Source of the DNA: Sva-07 sp963716095
GTDB lineage: Bacteria > Actinomycetota > Acidimicrobiia > Acidimicrobiales > Ilumatobacteraceae
Assembly (NCBI GenBank): GCA_963716095.1
Contig: CAVQSV010000023.1
Span: forward strand, 558,001 to 622,000
DNA: 64,000 bases
Direction: 5' to 3'
Position 1 is the first letter of the stretch, and every line of letters begins with the position of its first letter. The notes below the pieces were generated by a model. It did no database searches. It worked only from the letters and a program-made list of their open reading frames with translations, and was not told where the DNA came from. Positions 8,940 to 17,098 of this stretch are shown in pieces. A program made the translations under genes and the position numbers.

Positions 8940-9446
8940 TCAGCCGGCGGTGGTCGGGACCGGTCGTGTGATCTCGGCGAAGGGGTCGCGATCGGTGCCG
9001 GCCGCCCGATCCCGGAGTTCGGCGGGCACCATCGGCGCGAGCATCCCGTAGGGCGCGGCGTTGTAGAGGTGGTGGATCCGATGCGCGTCGGCGAGGCGAT
9101 CGAGTGCGGCGATGCGGCGCGTCCCGAACGGGTCGACTCGGCGGTGGATGTATCCGTCGTGCACGAGCGCGTAGGCAATGCCGTACAAGGTGACCCCGAT
9201 CCCCAACGGCACGAGCGCAGCAAAGCTGGTGTTGAATCCGAGCCAGAATCCGAGCATCACCAACGAAGCGAATGCCACGGGGAACCAGTCGTTGCGCTCC
9301 CAGCCCGATGACACGCCGGGACGGTGATGGCTGCGATGGAACCATTCGCCGACGCCATGCATGATCCAGCGGTGCGTTGCTGCGGTCAGCGGCTCCATCA
9401 ACAGGAATCCGCCGATGACGATCAGCGCAAAGAGGATGGGTGACAC
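8940..9446 (-). CDS. crtZ: Beta-carotene hydroxylase-type di-iron membrane protein
   Basis: CrtZ-type fatty-acid-hydroxylase-superfamily protein that would add 3-hydroxyl groups to carotenoid end rings using a membrane di-iron centre. All four His motifs are present in order: HRWIMH (HX4H), HRSHH (HX2HH), HDGYIH (HX4H) and HRIHH (HX2HH). Four hydrophobic segments surround them. GTG 9446 (MSPILFALIV) gives a 168-residue protein of normal size and leaves 29 bp after the upstream hydrolase stop; longer readings enter that gene. It is about 35 kb from the other carotenoid genes. No lycopene cyclase is visible in the window, so its ring substrate would have to come from elsewhere. Confidence 0.85.
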   Translation of the reverse strand: MSPILFALIVIGGFLLMEPLTAATHRWIMHGVGEWFHRSHHRPGVSSGWERNDWFPVAFASLVMLGFWLGFNTSFAALVPLGIGVTLYGIAYALVHDGYIHRRVDPFGTRRIAALDRLADAHRIHHLYNAAPYGMLAPMVPAELRDRAAGTDRDPFAEITRPVPTTAG

Positions 9447-9475
9447 GTCGAGAATGCTACTCGGAGGTTGCGGTG

Positions 9476-10156
9476 TCAGCCTGCGTAGGCAGCGAGTGCT
9501 TCGGCCAACGAGGCCTGCATCACGCCGTGCTCGCGGGCGACCGCGTCCAACCACTCGGGACGGAACACGCTCGCCACGGCGATGGGCTCCTCGAGTTCCG
9601 AGCCGGCGAGAGCGAGCCGCACGAACAGCGTGGCGTAGTCGGGCGGTCGCAGGTCGCGACCCAACTCGACCAGCGCATACGGGTCGGGGGTGGCATCACT
9701 GGTCGGCAACGAGAAGAAGCTCTGCGACGTCGGCCCCGTCGGGCCGCCGGCGAGGCCTGGTCCATCGACGAGGATGGCTCCGTGCACTTGGGCTGCTCGG
9801 CCCCCGGCCAGTTGCAGCGCGATGTAGGCGCCGAGCCCGCGGCCGGCGACGGTGATCGATCTGGTCGGGTCGCCCTCGGTGAGCGAGTTGAGTGCGGCAT
9901 CGGCGTCGCCCAGCAGGAGCTCGGCGGTGTAGCCGCCGCCTCGCGGCATGGTCGACAGGCCGTGGCCGGTGAAGTCGAGCCCTGCCACGGGGCCGGGCCA
10001 GCTGTCTGCCCAGCGGGGGGAGATGTGCGGCGACGATTCGCCGAGACCGTGGAGGATCAGCAGCGGTCGGCCGCCAGCGGCGGTCGCATCGCGCAGGTGG
10101 TGCAACGCGAGCTCGACCTTGCCGTGGCGGAGCATCGTGACGGTGTCGAGGCTCAT
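9476..10156 (-). CDS. Alpha/beta-hydrolase-fold protein lacking the nucleophile Ser
   Basis: A 226-residue alpha/beta-hydrolase-fold protein. The oxyanion-loop HGLGES at residues 36-41 and the DFTGHGLS strand at 61-68 are typical. The nucleophile elbow reads AGRGLGA (104-110), so the position normally held by Ser, Cys or Asp is Gly107. No obvious replacement is seen, so the protein may be non-hydrolytic or bind ligand only. It starts with ATG overlapping the presumed stop of the next upstream hydrolase (ATGA at 10153-10156), suggesting the two are translated together. crtZ follows 29 bp downstream. Confidence 0.72.
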   Translation of the reverse strand: MSLDTVTMLRHGKVELALHHLRDATAAGGRPLLILHGLGESSPHISPRWADSWPGPVAGLDFTGHGLSTMPRGGGYTAELLLGDADAALNSLTEGDPTRSITVAGRGLGAYIALQLAGGRAAQVHGAILVDGPGLAGGPTGPTSQSFFSLPTSDATPDPYALVELGRDLRPPDYATLFVRLALAGSELEEPIAVASVFRPEWLDAVAREHGVMQASLAEALAAYAG

Positions 10157-11180
10157 CGGTTCCCCCGGCGCGTGTTGCGGTGGACGAGGTGTCCGGGGTG
10201 CCGACGAAGTCGAGGATCATCGACGACACGAGGTCCGGTTGCTCGATGTGCACGAAGTGTCCGACGTCTTCCAAGATCTCGCAGCGTCCGTCGAGTGGCA
10301 TGTAGGGCAGCACCTTCTCGGGCGGAGTACCCCAGCCCATCTCCTCCATCTCCTGGCCGAGGATCCCGAGGAACGGCATCGGCAGCCCGGGGAGGCGCAT
10401 CAGTGTCCACTCCGGCCGCCACGGCCCGAACCCTCCGAACCGCATCGACGGGTCGATCTTCCAACGCCAGCCGTCTGCCGACTCGAAGCCACCCGTCGTC
10501 GCAAGGCGCTTGAGCCAGTCGGCGTCGAGCCGAGGGTTCATGCGACCGCGCCGCTTGGCCAGCTCCTCGATCGTGCCGGGTTTGCGCTGTGCGGTCGCGG
10601 TCGATCGCCGGTGGTCGAGCCACCCAGCGATCTCGGCGGAGACCATCTTGGTGCGCTCGTGTTCGGCGACATCCGGGATCCGCCGGTTGTACGGGATGCC
10701 GTCCATGTTGACCAGGTGGGTGAACCGGAACGGTTGGGCGTCGGCCAGCTGTGTCATCAGCGCGCCGCCCTTGGAGTGGCCGACCACCGGCAGCGGCCTG
10801 CCCGGGCTGACGTGGTCGAACACGGTCAGGGCGTCGCGCATGTCGGCGTCCCACGAGTACAGCTCGGGGTGCTCGCTGTCGCCATGGCCGCGCTGGTCCC
10901 AGCTGACGACCCGCCAGCCGCCTGCGGCCAGCTTCGGCGCGAAGACGTCGTAGGTCCGAGCGAAGTCGAAACCACCGTGCACGAGCAGCATCGGCGGCCC
11001 GTCGGGGTCACCCCACTCGTGGACGGCGATCGCCAGACCGTTTGCGTTCAGGTGGTACTCGCGGGCCGGGTGCACGGCGTCGGGGTACGCGAACTCGGTC
11101 GACGGATCGCCGAACGTCCGCTCGGCCAGATTCGGGGCAGGGGTACTCGTCACGGCCTCCGAGGGTACGTCGCCTGACAT
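10153..11180 (-). CDS. Alpha/beta hydrolase, 3' end probably frameshifted
   Basis: About 340 residues. HGGFDFA near 69-75 forms the oxyanion loop, VVGHSKGG has the nucleophile Ser136, and DVGHFVHIEQP near the end supplies the catalytic His. Start ATG 11180 (MSGDVPSEAV) is preferred over upstream Arg-rich readings. After ILDFVGTPDT this frame stays open for nearly 500 bp into the downstream gene, until 9696. A one-base shift near 10175-10200 would instead end the protein with LVHRNTRRGNR and a TGA at 10153 overlapping the next ATG, the normal operon layout. Substrate unknown; the family includes esterases, epoxide hydrolases and haloperoxidase-like enzymes. Confidence 0.75.
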
Positions 11181-11269
11181 GCCGAGGCGCCATCTCGGGT
11201 TGCCGGCCGCTTCGGCGGCGAGGGCCGCCGCGTGCCGGCGACGGCGCCGCTCGCATAGCATTGTGCGTC

Positions 11270-11617
11270 ATGAAGCGTCCGGATCGTTCAGCACTCGCCG
11301 CGATGTCGGCCGTGTTGGTCGTCGTCGGCGTGGCATGCGGTACCACCGATCCGGCCTCGCAGGAGCGGCTGCCGCCGATCATGACCACCACGCCGACGAC
11401 CACCACGACCACGACCACCGTCGCTCCTGGTGACTTCCTGTACGTCGTGCAGTCCGGCGACACACTCGGCAAGATCGCCGAGCGGTTCAGCGTCACGATC
11501 GTGGCCATCGTCGAGCGGAACAACCTCCCGAGCGCAGACGCCATCCAGGCGGGCCAGACGCTCGAGATCCCCGAGGGCCTGCCGGTCATCAACGCCGGCC
11601 AGACCACCGAGCCCTGA
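11270..11617 (+). CDS. LysM-domain lipoprotein
   Basis: A 115-residue secreted protein with a signal sequence ending VVVGVAC, so Cys23 is the probable lipid anchor although the lipobox is imperfect (Gly at -3). A Thr-rich linker (residues 39-50) leads to one LysM domain at about 57-101 (FLYVVQSGDTLGKIAERF), which binds peptidoglycan or related glycans. It probably sits on the outer face of the membrane, held to the wall by LysM. It is divergent from the hydrolase at 11180 with 89 bp between starts. A palindromic hairpin begins four bases after the stop. Confidence 0.8.
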   Translation: MKRPDRSALAAMSAVLVVVGVACGTTDPASQERLPPIMTTTPTTTTTTTTVAPGDFLYVVQSGDTLGKIAERFSVTIVAIVERNNLPSADAIQAGQTLEIPEGLPVINAGQTTEP

Positions 11618-11620
11618 CCC

Positions 11621-11651
11621 GTTACTCGTGGTGTCAGACACCATGAGTAAC
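11621..11651. repeat. Stop-adjacent 31-bp palindrome, copy 1
   Basis: GTTACTCGTGGTGTC, a central A, then GACACCATGAGTAAC: all 15 positions pair, one as G-T wobble. It begins three bases after the LysM stop. The core GGTGTC-A-GACACC recurs at 48215-48227 and in variant form at 44353-44365 and 55042-55054. It may act as a transcription terminator or be a REP-like repeat. Confidence 0.6.
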
Positions 11652-11693
11652 AGTGCCCTGGTGGCGCCGTGCACGGTTCGTAGACTTGCGCCC

Positions 11694-12398
11694 ATGAGTT
11701 TCTGGCCGACCCCCGATCACTGGAGTGTGGCGATCCCGCTCGCCACCCCGCACCGCCGCCTCGATGCGCTTGCCGAGACCGGTTTCGTCGCATTGCGCGA
11801 TCTGCCGTACGAGATCCCCGAATCCGAGTTCGTCAACTTGGAGTACATGGACTGGAAGTCCGGTGGCGACACCAACTTCGCGCCCATCGCATCCGCCGAC
11901 GGCGAACTCGACTGCCGCGGATTCTGGGACAAGGGCAAGACCGACAAGGACGCGCTGTGGACCTCGAACGCCGAGATCGCGCCCACCATTCGCAACTATG
12001 TCGACGACGTCGGCGCCAACTTCGGTCGGGTGCGAATCATCAAGCTCGAGCCGCAGGATCGCGAGCAGGCGATGCGTTCGTTGCACCGCGACGACAACAA
12101 CCGATTCAATCCCGACGACGAGGGGTGGGTCGTGCGTTCGTGGATCGAGCTCACCGACAACCCCGACAGCTACATGCTGCTGATGGACAACGGCGCCGAC
12201 GGCCTGCCCGACCCCGCCACCGAGCAACGGGTACCGCTCACCAAGGGCGCCAGGTTCGTGGTCGACACCCAGCGCCTGTGGCACGTCGTGGTGCACAACG
12301 GTGATGCCCCCCGCTACGCCCTGATCACGAGCTTCGAATCGGGCGATGCCCTCGACGCGTGGATCCAGCGCGAGCAGAAGCAGCCCGCCACCATTTGA
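11694..12398 (+). CDS. Probable Fe(II)/2-oxoglutarate oxygenase-like (cupin-fold) protein
   Basis: A 234-residue soluble protein. The C-terminal half has a jelly-roll pattern with the iron-binding triad arrangement: LHRDD gives H131 and D133, RLWHVVVHNG gives H197 (or H201), and R207 in APRYAL fits the 2-oxoglutarate Arg. This resembles aspartyl/asparaginyl hydroxylase-like or phytanoyl-type dioxygenases, but I do not recognise the exact family. ATG 11694 follows the palindrome after the LysM gene by 42 bp. It is convergent with the mutase gene. The substrate is unknown. Confidence 0.55.
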   Translation: MSFWPTPDHWSVAIPLATPHRRLDALAETGFVALRDLPYEIPESEFVNLEYMDWKSGGDTNFAPIASADGELDCRGFWDKGKTDKDALWTSNAEIAPTIRNYVDDVGANFGRVRIIKLEPQDREQAMRSLHRDDNNRFNPDDEGWVVRSWIELTDNPDSYMLLMDNGADGLPDPATEQRVPLTKGARFVVDTQRLWHVVVHNGDAPRYALITSFESGDALDAWIQREQKQPATI

Positions 12399-12432
12399 CC
12401 CGCCCGTACCCGCGGCGGGCGGGTGTGTGACG

Positions 12433-14433
12433 TCAGGGCTGGCGGTGGGCGACGGCGAGATCGGCCACGTCGCGGATGATCTTGGCGAGCTGGAAGTCCT
12501 TGGGCGTGTAGACCGCAGCGATGCCGATCTCCGCGAGGCGCGGCCGGTCGTCTTCGGGGATGATGCCCCCGACGACCACCGGGGCGTCGACGCCCATCTC
12601 CTCGAGATGGGCGAGCACGTCCGGGACGAGATCGAGGTGCGAACCCGACAGAATCGACAGCCCGATCACGTCGGGGTCCTCATCACGCGCCGACGCTGCG
12701 ATCTGCTCCGGCGTCGATCGGATACCCGAGTACACGACCTCCATGCCGCTGTCACGAGCAGCGACGGCGATCTGTTCGGCGCCGTTCGAGTGGCCGTCGA
12801 GGCCCGGCTTGGCGACCAGGAACTTCGGCGGTCCGCCGGCCATCGACTTCACGAACTCGACGACCTCGCCGAGGCCCTGTGCCGAGCCCGTCGCACCGCT
12901 CACGCCGGTCGGTGCCCGGTACTCGCCGAACACCGAGCGCATCACGTCGCCCCACTCGCCGGTGGTGCCACCGGCCTTCGCCAACGCGATCGACGGAGGC
13001 ATGATGTTGTCGCCGCCCTCAGCGGCTCGTCGCAGCTCGTCGAGTGCGGCATCGACTGCGGCCTGGTCGCGTGCCGAACGCCACTCGGCGATGTCGGCAG
13101 CGAGGCGTCGTTCGATCGCCGGGTCGACCTTCAAGATGGCGCCGTCGCCGCCGAGGGGCGACTCGGCTGCCTCGACGAAGTCGTTGACGCCCACGACGAT
13201 CTGCTCGCCGTTCTCGATTCGTCGCGTGCGCGCCGCCATCGACGTGACGAGCCGGGACTTCAGCGTCTCGACCGCTTCGAAGGCGCCGCCCATGTCGAGC
13301 ACGTCGTCGAGCTCGGCCTGCGCGGCAGCGCGCAGCTCGTCGGTCTTGGCTTCGATCACGGTCGAGCCGTCGAAGATGTCGCCGTACTCCAACAGGTCGG
13401 TCTCGAAGGCCAGCACCTGCTGCATCCGCAGCGACCACTGCTGATCCCACGGCCGAGGCAGCCCCAACGCCTCGTTCCAGGCCGGCAGCTGCACCGATCG
13501 GGCGCGCGCCCGCTTCGACAGCGTCACGGCGAGCATCTCCAACACGATGCGCTGCACGTTGTTCTCGGGTTGCGCCTCGGTCAGGCCCAGCGAATTGACC
13601 TGCACGCCGTACCGGAAACGCAGCGCCTTGGTGTCGGTGACGCCGTAGCGCTCGCGACCGATCTGTTCCCACATGTCGGTCATCGCCCGAAGCTTGCAGA
13701 CCTCCTCGACGAAGCGGATGCCGGCGTTGACGAAGAACGAGATCGAACCGAAGACCTGAGTGAACTGCTCGGACGACACCTGGCCCGAGTCGCGGACGGC
13801 GTCGAGTACACCGATCGCCGTCGCCATCGAATAGGCGATCTCCTGTGTTGGGGTCGCCCCCGCTTCCTGCAGGTGGTACGAGCACACGTTCATCGGGTTC
13901 CACAACGGTGCGTGCTCGGCGCACCAGGCGACCATGTCGACGATCAGCCGGCGAGACGGGCCCGGCGGGAAGATGTACGTGCCGCGCGAGAGGTATTCCT
14001 TGACGATGTCGTTCTGCGTGGTGCCACGCAGCTTCGACGAGTCGATGCCCTCGTTCTCGGCGTTGGCCACGTACAACGCCAGCAGCCATGACGCTGTCGC
14101 GTTGATCGTCATCGAGGTGTTCATCTGATCCGCTGGGATCTGGTCGAGCAGTGCCTGCATGTGCCCGAGATGAGCGACCGGGACACCCACCTTGCCGACC
14201 TCGCCCTTCGACATCGCCGAGTCAGGGTCGTAGCCGGTCTGGGTCGGCAGGTCGAACGCGATCGACAGGCCGGTCTGACCCTTGGCGAGGTTGGTGCGGT
14301 ACAGCTCGTTCGATGCTTCGGCGCTCGAGTGGCCCGAATAGGTCCGCATCATCCAGGGGCGATCCTTGGTGCGCGGTGATGGTGTTGCGGGCGAGCCGAC
14401 GGGGGCGTCGGACGAAGCCGTGCTGGAGGTCAT
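12433..14433 (-). CDS. meaA: Ethylmalonyl-CoA mutase / MeaA-type B12-dependent mutase
   Basis: B12-dependent acyl-CoA mutase with catalytic and cobalamin domains in one 666-residue chain. The catalytic barrel carries RTYSGH, FDLPTQTGYDPD and NTSMTINATA; the C-terminal B12 domain has the DxHxxG motif as DGHSNG near residue 546, then LSILSGSH and VVGGIIP. EYLSRGTYIFPPGPS and QVNSLGLTEAQPENN match MeaA/ethylmalonyl-CoA mutase rather than the two-subunit methylmalonyl-CoA mutase. The role would be converting ethylmalonyl-CoA to methylsuccinyl-CoA in acetyl-CoA assimilation. Crotonyl-CoA carboxylase is not in the window, but pccB and a hydroxyacyl-CoA dehydrogenase are. ATG 14433 gives a normal length. 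Confidence 0.85.
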   Translation of the reverse strand: MTSSTASSDAPVGSPATPSPRTKDRPWMMRTYSGHSSAEASNELYRTNLAKGQTGLSIAFDLPTQTGYDPDSAMSKGEVGKVGVPVAHLGHMQALLDQIPADQMNTSMTINATASWLLALYVANAENEGIDSSKLRGTTQNDIVKEYLSRGTYIFPPGPSRRLIVDMVAWCAEHAPLWNPMNVCSYHLQEAGATPTQEIAYSMATAIGVLDAVRDSGQVSSEQFTQVFGSISFFVNAGIRFVEEVCKLRAMTDMWEQIGRERYGVTDTKALRFRYGVQVNSLGLTEAQPENNVQRIVLEMLAVTLSKRARARSVQLPAWNEALGLPRPWDQQWSLRMQQVLAFETDLLEYGDIFDGSTVIEAKTDELRAAAQAELDDVLDMGGAFEAVETLKSRLVTSMAARTRRIENGEQIVVGVNDFVEAAESPLGGDGAILKVDPAIERRLAADIAEWRSARDQAAVDAALDELRRAAEGGDNIMPPSIALAKAGGTTGEWGDVMRSVFGEYRAPTGVSGATGSAQGLGEVVEFVKSMAGGPPKFLVAKPGLDGHSNGAEQIAVAARDSGMEVVYSGIRSTPEQIAASARDEDPDVIGLSILSGSHLDLVPDVLAHLEEMGVDAPVVVGGIIPEDDRPRLAEIGIAAVYTPKDFQLAKIIRDVADLAVAHRQP

Positions 14434-14469
14434 GGATGCAGTGTTGTGCGTCGACGAAGAACTCCTCAA

Positions 14470-14665
14470 GTCAACGTCGATTCGTCCCGAAGAACTGAAC
14501 GTCCTTCGGGATGACAAACGGACCGGATCTTCTCTCTCCCCTTCGGAGATCCGCTCCCTTTGAGGTTTCCCCTTCTGGCGGGAACCCCCGCCGGCCGGAT
14601 GGCGGAATTCGGCCGGCGAAGCTCTCGGAGCGGGTGGTGGCGGACCACCCGCTCCGACGAATTTT
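14470..14665. other. Gene-free spacer with stacked inverted repeats
   Basis: Between aat and meaA lie at least four separate hairpins: TCCCGAAG/CTTCGGGA (about 14487-14514), GGATCT/AGATCC (about 14525-14552), CGCCGGCCG/CGGCCGGCG (about 14589-14618) and the 12-bp stem at 14627-14655. No coding potential was found. The spacer is downstream of aat and upstream of meaA on the minus strand. It could hold a terminator for aat and a structured leader for meaA. I do not recognise a riboswitch, and in particular I could not identify a cobalamin box. Confidence 0.45.
14627..14655. terminator. 12-bp stem hairpin downstream of aat
   Basis: GGAGCGGGTGGT (14627-14638) pairs perfectly with ACCACCCGCTCC (14644-14655) across a GGCGG loop. 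Five T residues follow at 14662-14666 on the plus strand and overlap the aat stop region. It sits 10 bp beyond the aat stop on the minus strand, consistent with a terminator for aat, though the T-run is on the wrong side for a classical minus-strand terminator. Confidence 0.5.
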
Positions 14666-15337
14666 TCAGGGCGTGATCGCCGAGCGGAGGCGACGCAGAT
14701 AGTCGCTGCGTGGAACGGCCACGGCGCCAAGGGTGGCCAGGTGATCGGTCACCCACTGCACGTCGAGGAGTTCGGCGCCGGTGCTGGTCAGCCACTCGAC
14801 GAGTCCCACGAGCGCGGTCTTCGACGCGTCGGTGGCGGTGTGGAACATCGCTTCACCAGCGAAGAACCGTTCGATCCGCAGTCCGTAGAGCCCACCGACC
14901 AGTTCCCCGTGTTCGTGCACCTCGACCGAATGCGCCCAACCGAGATCGAACAACGCGGTGTACGCATCGACGATCGGGTTCGTGATCCAGCGACCCGGTC
15001 GGCTCGGATCGCCACAGGCGACGACGACGTCGCGGAATCGGGTGTCCATCGTCACGTCGAACCGGGGCATGCTCCGCCGCAGCGACCGACTGACGTGCAG
15101 ACCGTCGAGCGGGATGATGCCTCGAGGGTCCGGCGAGAACCACGCCATCTTCGATCGACGCCGGCGTGGGTCGACCGGCATCGGAAACAGACCAGATCGG
15201 TAGGCAGCCAGGAGGGTTCCCGGCTCGAGGTCCGCTCCGACCGCGACGAGATCCTCGCCCGGCTCGATGTCCAGCGGGTCGGGCATCACGAACCGCGACG
15301 GCGGCGGCTCGATCGGCGCGTGATCGAACGAGTTCAC
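14666..15337 (-). CDS. aat: Leucyl/phenylalanyl-tRNA-protein transferase
   Basis: Transfers Leu or Phe from tRNA to N-terminal Arg/Lys of proteins, marking them for ClpAPS degradation (N-degron pathway). The family-specific motifs are present: GLFPMP, WFSPDPRGIIPLD, the GGLYG core, and GEAMFHTATDASK, followed by DVQWVTDHLATLGA near the end. GTG 15337 gives 223 residues, the usual size; a longer reading upstream crosses a hairpin and lacks family similarity. It lies between meaA and the hydroxyacyl-CoA dehydrogenase on the same strand, with hairpins on both sides, so it is probably a separate transcription unit. Confidence 0.9.
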   Translation of the reverse strand: MNSFDHAPIEPPPSRFVMPDPLDIEPGEDLVAVGADLEPGTLLAAYRSGLFPMPVDPRRRRSKMAWFSPDPRGIIPLDGLHVSRSLRRSMPRFDVTMDTRFRDVVVACGDPSRPGRWITNPIVDAYTALFDLGWAHSVEVHEHGELVGGLYGLRIERFFAGEAMFHTATDASKTALVGLVEWLTSTGAELLDVQWVTDHLATLGAVAVPRSDYLRRLRSAITP

Positions 15338-15365
15338 ATCGGCGAGTCTGATCCAAATGCAACGC

Positions 15366-15382
15366 GAGGGGTGAGACCCCTC
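15366..15382. terminator. Short hairpin after the hydroxyacyl-CoA dehydrogenase
   Basis: GAGGGGT and ACCCCTC form a perfect 7-bp stem with loop GAG. It lies 11 bp after the stop of the minus-strand dehydrogenase (15394) and upstream of aat. The likely role is termination between the two genes. Confidence 0.5.
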
Positions 15383-15393
15383 AGCGTTCGATG

Positions 15394-16245
15394 TCAGTAG
15401 GTGCGGAAGCCGTGCTTGGTCTTGCGGCCGAGCTGACCGGCGGCCACCATGCGACGCAACGCCGGCGCCGCAGCGAAGTTCGGGTCGCGGAACTCGGCAT
15501 AGAGCGCATCGAGGATGGCGAGCGAGGTGTCGAGACCCACCAGGTCGAGCAGCGCGAACGGTCCCATCGGGAAGTTGCAGCCACCCATCATCGCGGTGTC
15601 GATGTCGTCCATCGATGCCGTGCCGTTCTCCCACATGCGGATCGCATTGTTCAGGTACGGGAACAGCAACGCATTGACGATGAAGCCGGCGCGGTCCTCG
15701 ACCTGCACGGCGTCCTTGCCGCATGTCTCGACGAAGCCGAGCGCGGTCGTGATCGTGTCATCCGACGCAGTGAGCGGCTTGATGACCTCGACCAGCTTCA
15801 TCATCGGCGCCGGATTGAAGAAGTGGATACCGCAGACCTTGTCGGGGCGTTCGGTGGTCATCGCCAGCTCGACGACAGCGAGCGTGGAGGTGTTGGTGGC
15901 GATGATCGCCTCGGGCTTCACGATGCGGTCGAGATGCTCGAACAACTCGCGCTTGGCGGCCATGTCCTCGACGATGCTCTCGATCACGAGGTCACAGTCG
16001 CGGAGGTCGTGCAGGTCGTCGGTGACCGAGATGCGCCCGAGGATGGCGTGGCGCTCGTCGTCGGTGAGCTTGTCGCGCGACACCTGCTTGGTGAGGCCGG
16101 CATCGATGCCGTGCAGGACCGCGTCGGCGCCTGCCTGCGTGCGTGAGCGAACCACCACGTCGAAGCCGGCGCGTGCGGCCACCTCTGCCAGGCCGGAGCC
16201 CATGATGCCCGAGCCGATGATTCCTACGGTGCTGATCGTTCCCAT
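15394..16245 (-). CDS. 3-hydroxybutyryl-CoA dehydrogenase
   Basis: NAD(P)-dependent short-chain 3-hydroxyacyl-CoA dehydrogenase (Hbd/PaaH/MmgB type) of 283 residues. The Rossmann motif GSGIMG is at residues 11-16. The catalytic His/Glu region appears as GIHFFNPAPMMKLVEV, and the C-terminal dimer domain as GFIVNALLFPYLN and MGPFALLDLVGLD. It interconverts acetoacetyl-CoA and 3-hydroxybutyryl-CoA, in fatty-acid oxidation, PHB or acetyl-CoA assimilation. Its nearness to meaA fits the last role but does not prove it. It probably has its own promoter in the 150-bp gap upstream. Confidence 0.9.
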   Translation of the reverse strand: MGTISTVGIIGSGIMGSGLAEVAARAGFDVVVRSRTQAGADAVLHGIDAGLTKQVSRDKLTDDERHAILGRISVTDDLHDLRDCDLVIESIVEDMAAKRELFEHLDRIVKPEAIIATNTSTLAVVELAMTTERPDKVCGIHFFNPAPMMKLVEVIKPLTASDDTITTALGFVETCGKDAVQVEDRAGFIVNALLFPYLNNAIRMWENGTASMDDIDTAMMGGCNFPMGPFALLDLVGLDTSLAILDALYAEFRDPNFAAAPALRRMVAAGQLGRKTKHGFRTY

Positions 16246-16259
16246 ACGCGAAAGCTACC

Positions 16260-16271
16260 TACCGACCGGTA
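16260..16271. promoter_or_regulatory. Candidate TetR-type operator upstream of hydroxyacyl-CoA dehydrogenase
   Basis: TACCGACCGGTA lies 14 bp upstream of the dehydrogenase ATG. Its half sites TACC/GGTA around GACC resemble operators of TetR-family fatty-acid regulators in actinobacteria. No matching regulator is adjacent. The rest of the 16246-16395 gap shows no gene. Confidence 0.28.
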
Positions 16272-16395
16272 ACCCAGCCAAAGCGGCCCGGCCGCCGAGA
16301 AGCACCGGCTGCGCTCGATGGGCCCGATCACCTCACACGGGACGAAGTCGAGCGCGAGCCCGGCGCAGCCGAGTGAGCCGCGGGCATCCGGCGCG

Positions 16396-17094
16396 TCAGC
16401 GTTGGACGATGCGGATCGACTGGATCTCGACCGCTTCGCTCGGTTCGCCCGACGGTGTGCCGGCGGCGGCCATCGCCTGGACGGCGGTGTCGAAGCCGTC
16501 GACGACGCGGCCGAACAGTGCGTACTCGGGGGGCAGTGACGCGCCGTCCGAACCGGTGATGACGAAGAACTGGCTGCCGGCGCTGTCCGGGGCGGTGGTC
16601 TTGGCCATGGCGATCGAGCCGATCTCGTAGGGCACAGTGGGTGGCTCGTCGACGATCGTGTAACCGGGGCCGCCGGTGCCCGTGGCGGTCGGGTCGCCGC
16701 ACTGCACCACGAAGTTCGGGATGATGCGGTGACACACCGTGTCGTCGAAGTACTGGTTGCGAGCGAGAAACACGAAGTTGTTCGCGGCAACCGGTGCGGT
16801 GTCCGGATCGACGGCGATGGTGAACTCGCCCTGGTTCGTCGTGACGATCGCCTCGTAGGACGCCCCGGGCTCGAGGCACGCAGGCGGTGCGGAGTCGAAC
16901 TGGCGGGTCTGGGAGTCGGCCCCCTCGATGGGCGGGCAGTCGACGCCGGCCGACGTCTCACCGCCATCGTCGTCGGCTGCAGAGCCGACCGAGGTGTCGG
17001 CGCTGTCGGCACCGGACTCGTCGCTGTCGCTTGCGCAACCGGCGACGAGCAGCAGCGCAGCGCCGAGCGCAGCAGCCAAACGCATGGGGGTCAT
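16396..17094 (-). CDS. Secreted cyclophilin-type peptidyl-prolyl isomerase lipoprotein
   Basis: A 232-residue lipoprotein with signal peptide and lipobox LVAGC (Cys20), an acidic low-complexity linker (about 21-50), and a cyclophilin domain from about 85. Catalytic-site signatures are CHRIIPNFVVQCGD, with the Arg-x-x-Pro-x-Phe pattern, then GSQFFVITG and LFGRVVDG. It would speed folding of secreted proteins at the membrane surface. The linker contains VDCPP and PPACLEPG, two Cys that may form a disulfide. Its start lies 4 bp after the stop of the small membrane protein upstream, so the two form an operon. Confidence 0.88.
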   Translation of the reverse strand: MTPMRLAAALGAALLLVAGCASDSDESGADSADTSVGSAADDDGGETSAGVDCPPIEGADSQTRQFDSAPPACLEPGASYEAIVTTNQGEFTIAVDPDTAPVAANNFVFLARNQYFDDTVCHRIIPNFVVQCGDPTATGTGGPGYTIVDEPPTVPYEIGSIAMAKTTAPDSAGSQFFVITGSDGASLPPEYALFGRVVDGFDTAVQAMAAAGTPSGEPSEAVEIQSIRIVQR

Positions 17095-17098
17095 CGGG

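Noticed and set aside
9696..10152. Long open frame joining two hydrolases as a fusion protein
   Set aside because: Past 10152 the residues are Arg/Pro-rich out-of-frame translation of the next gene and match no domain; a simple frameshift fits better.
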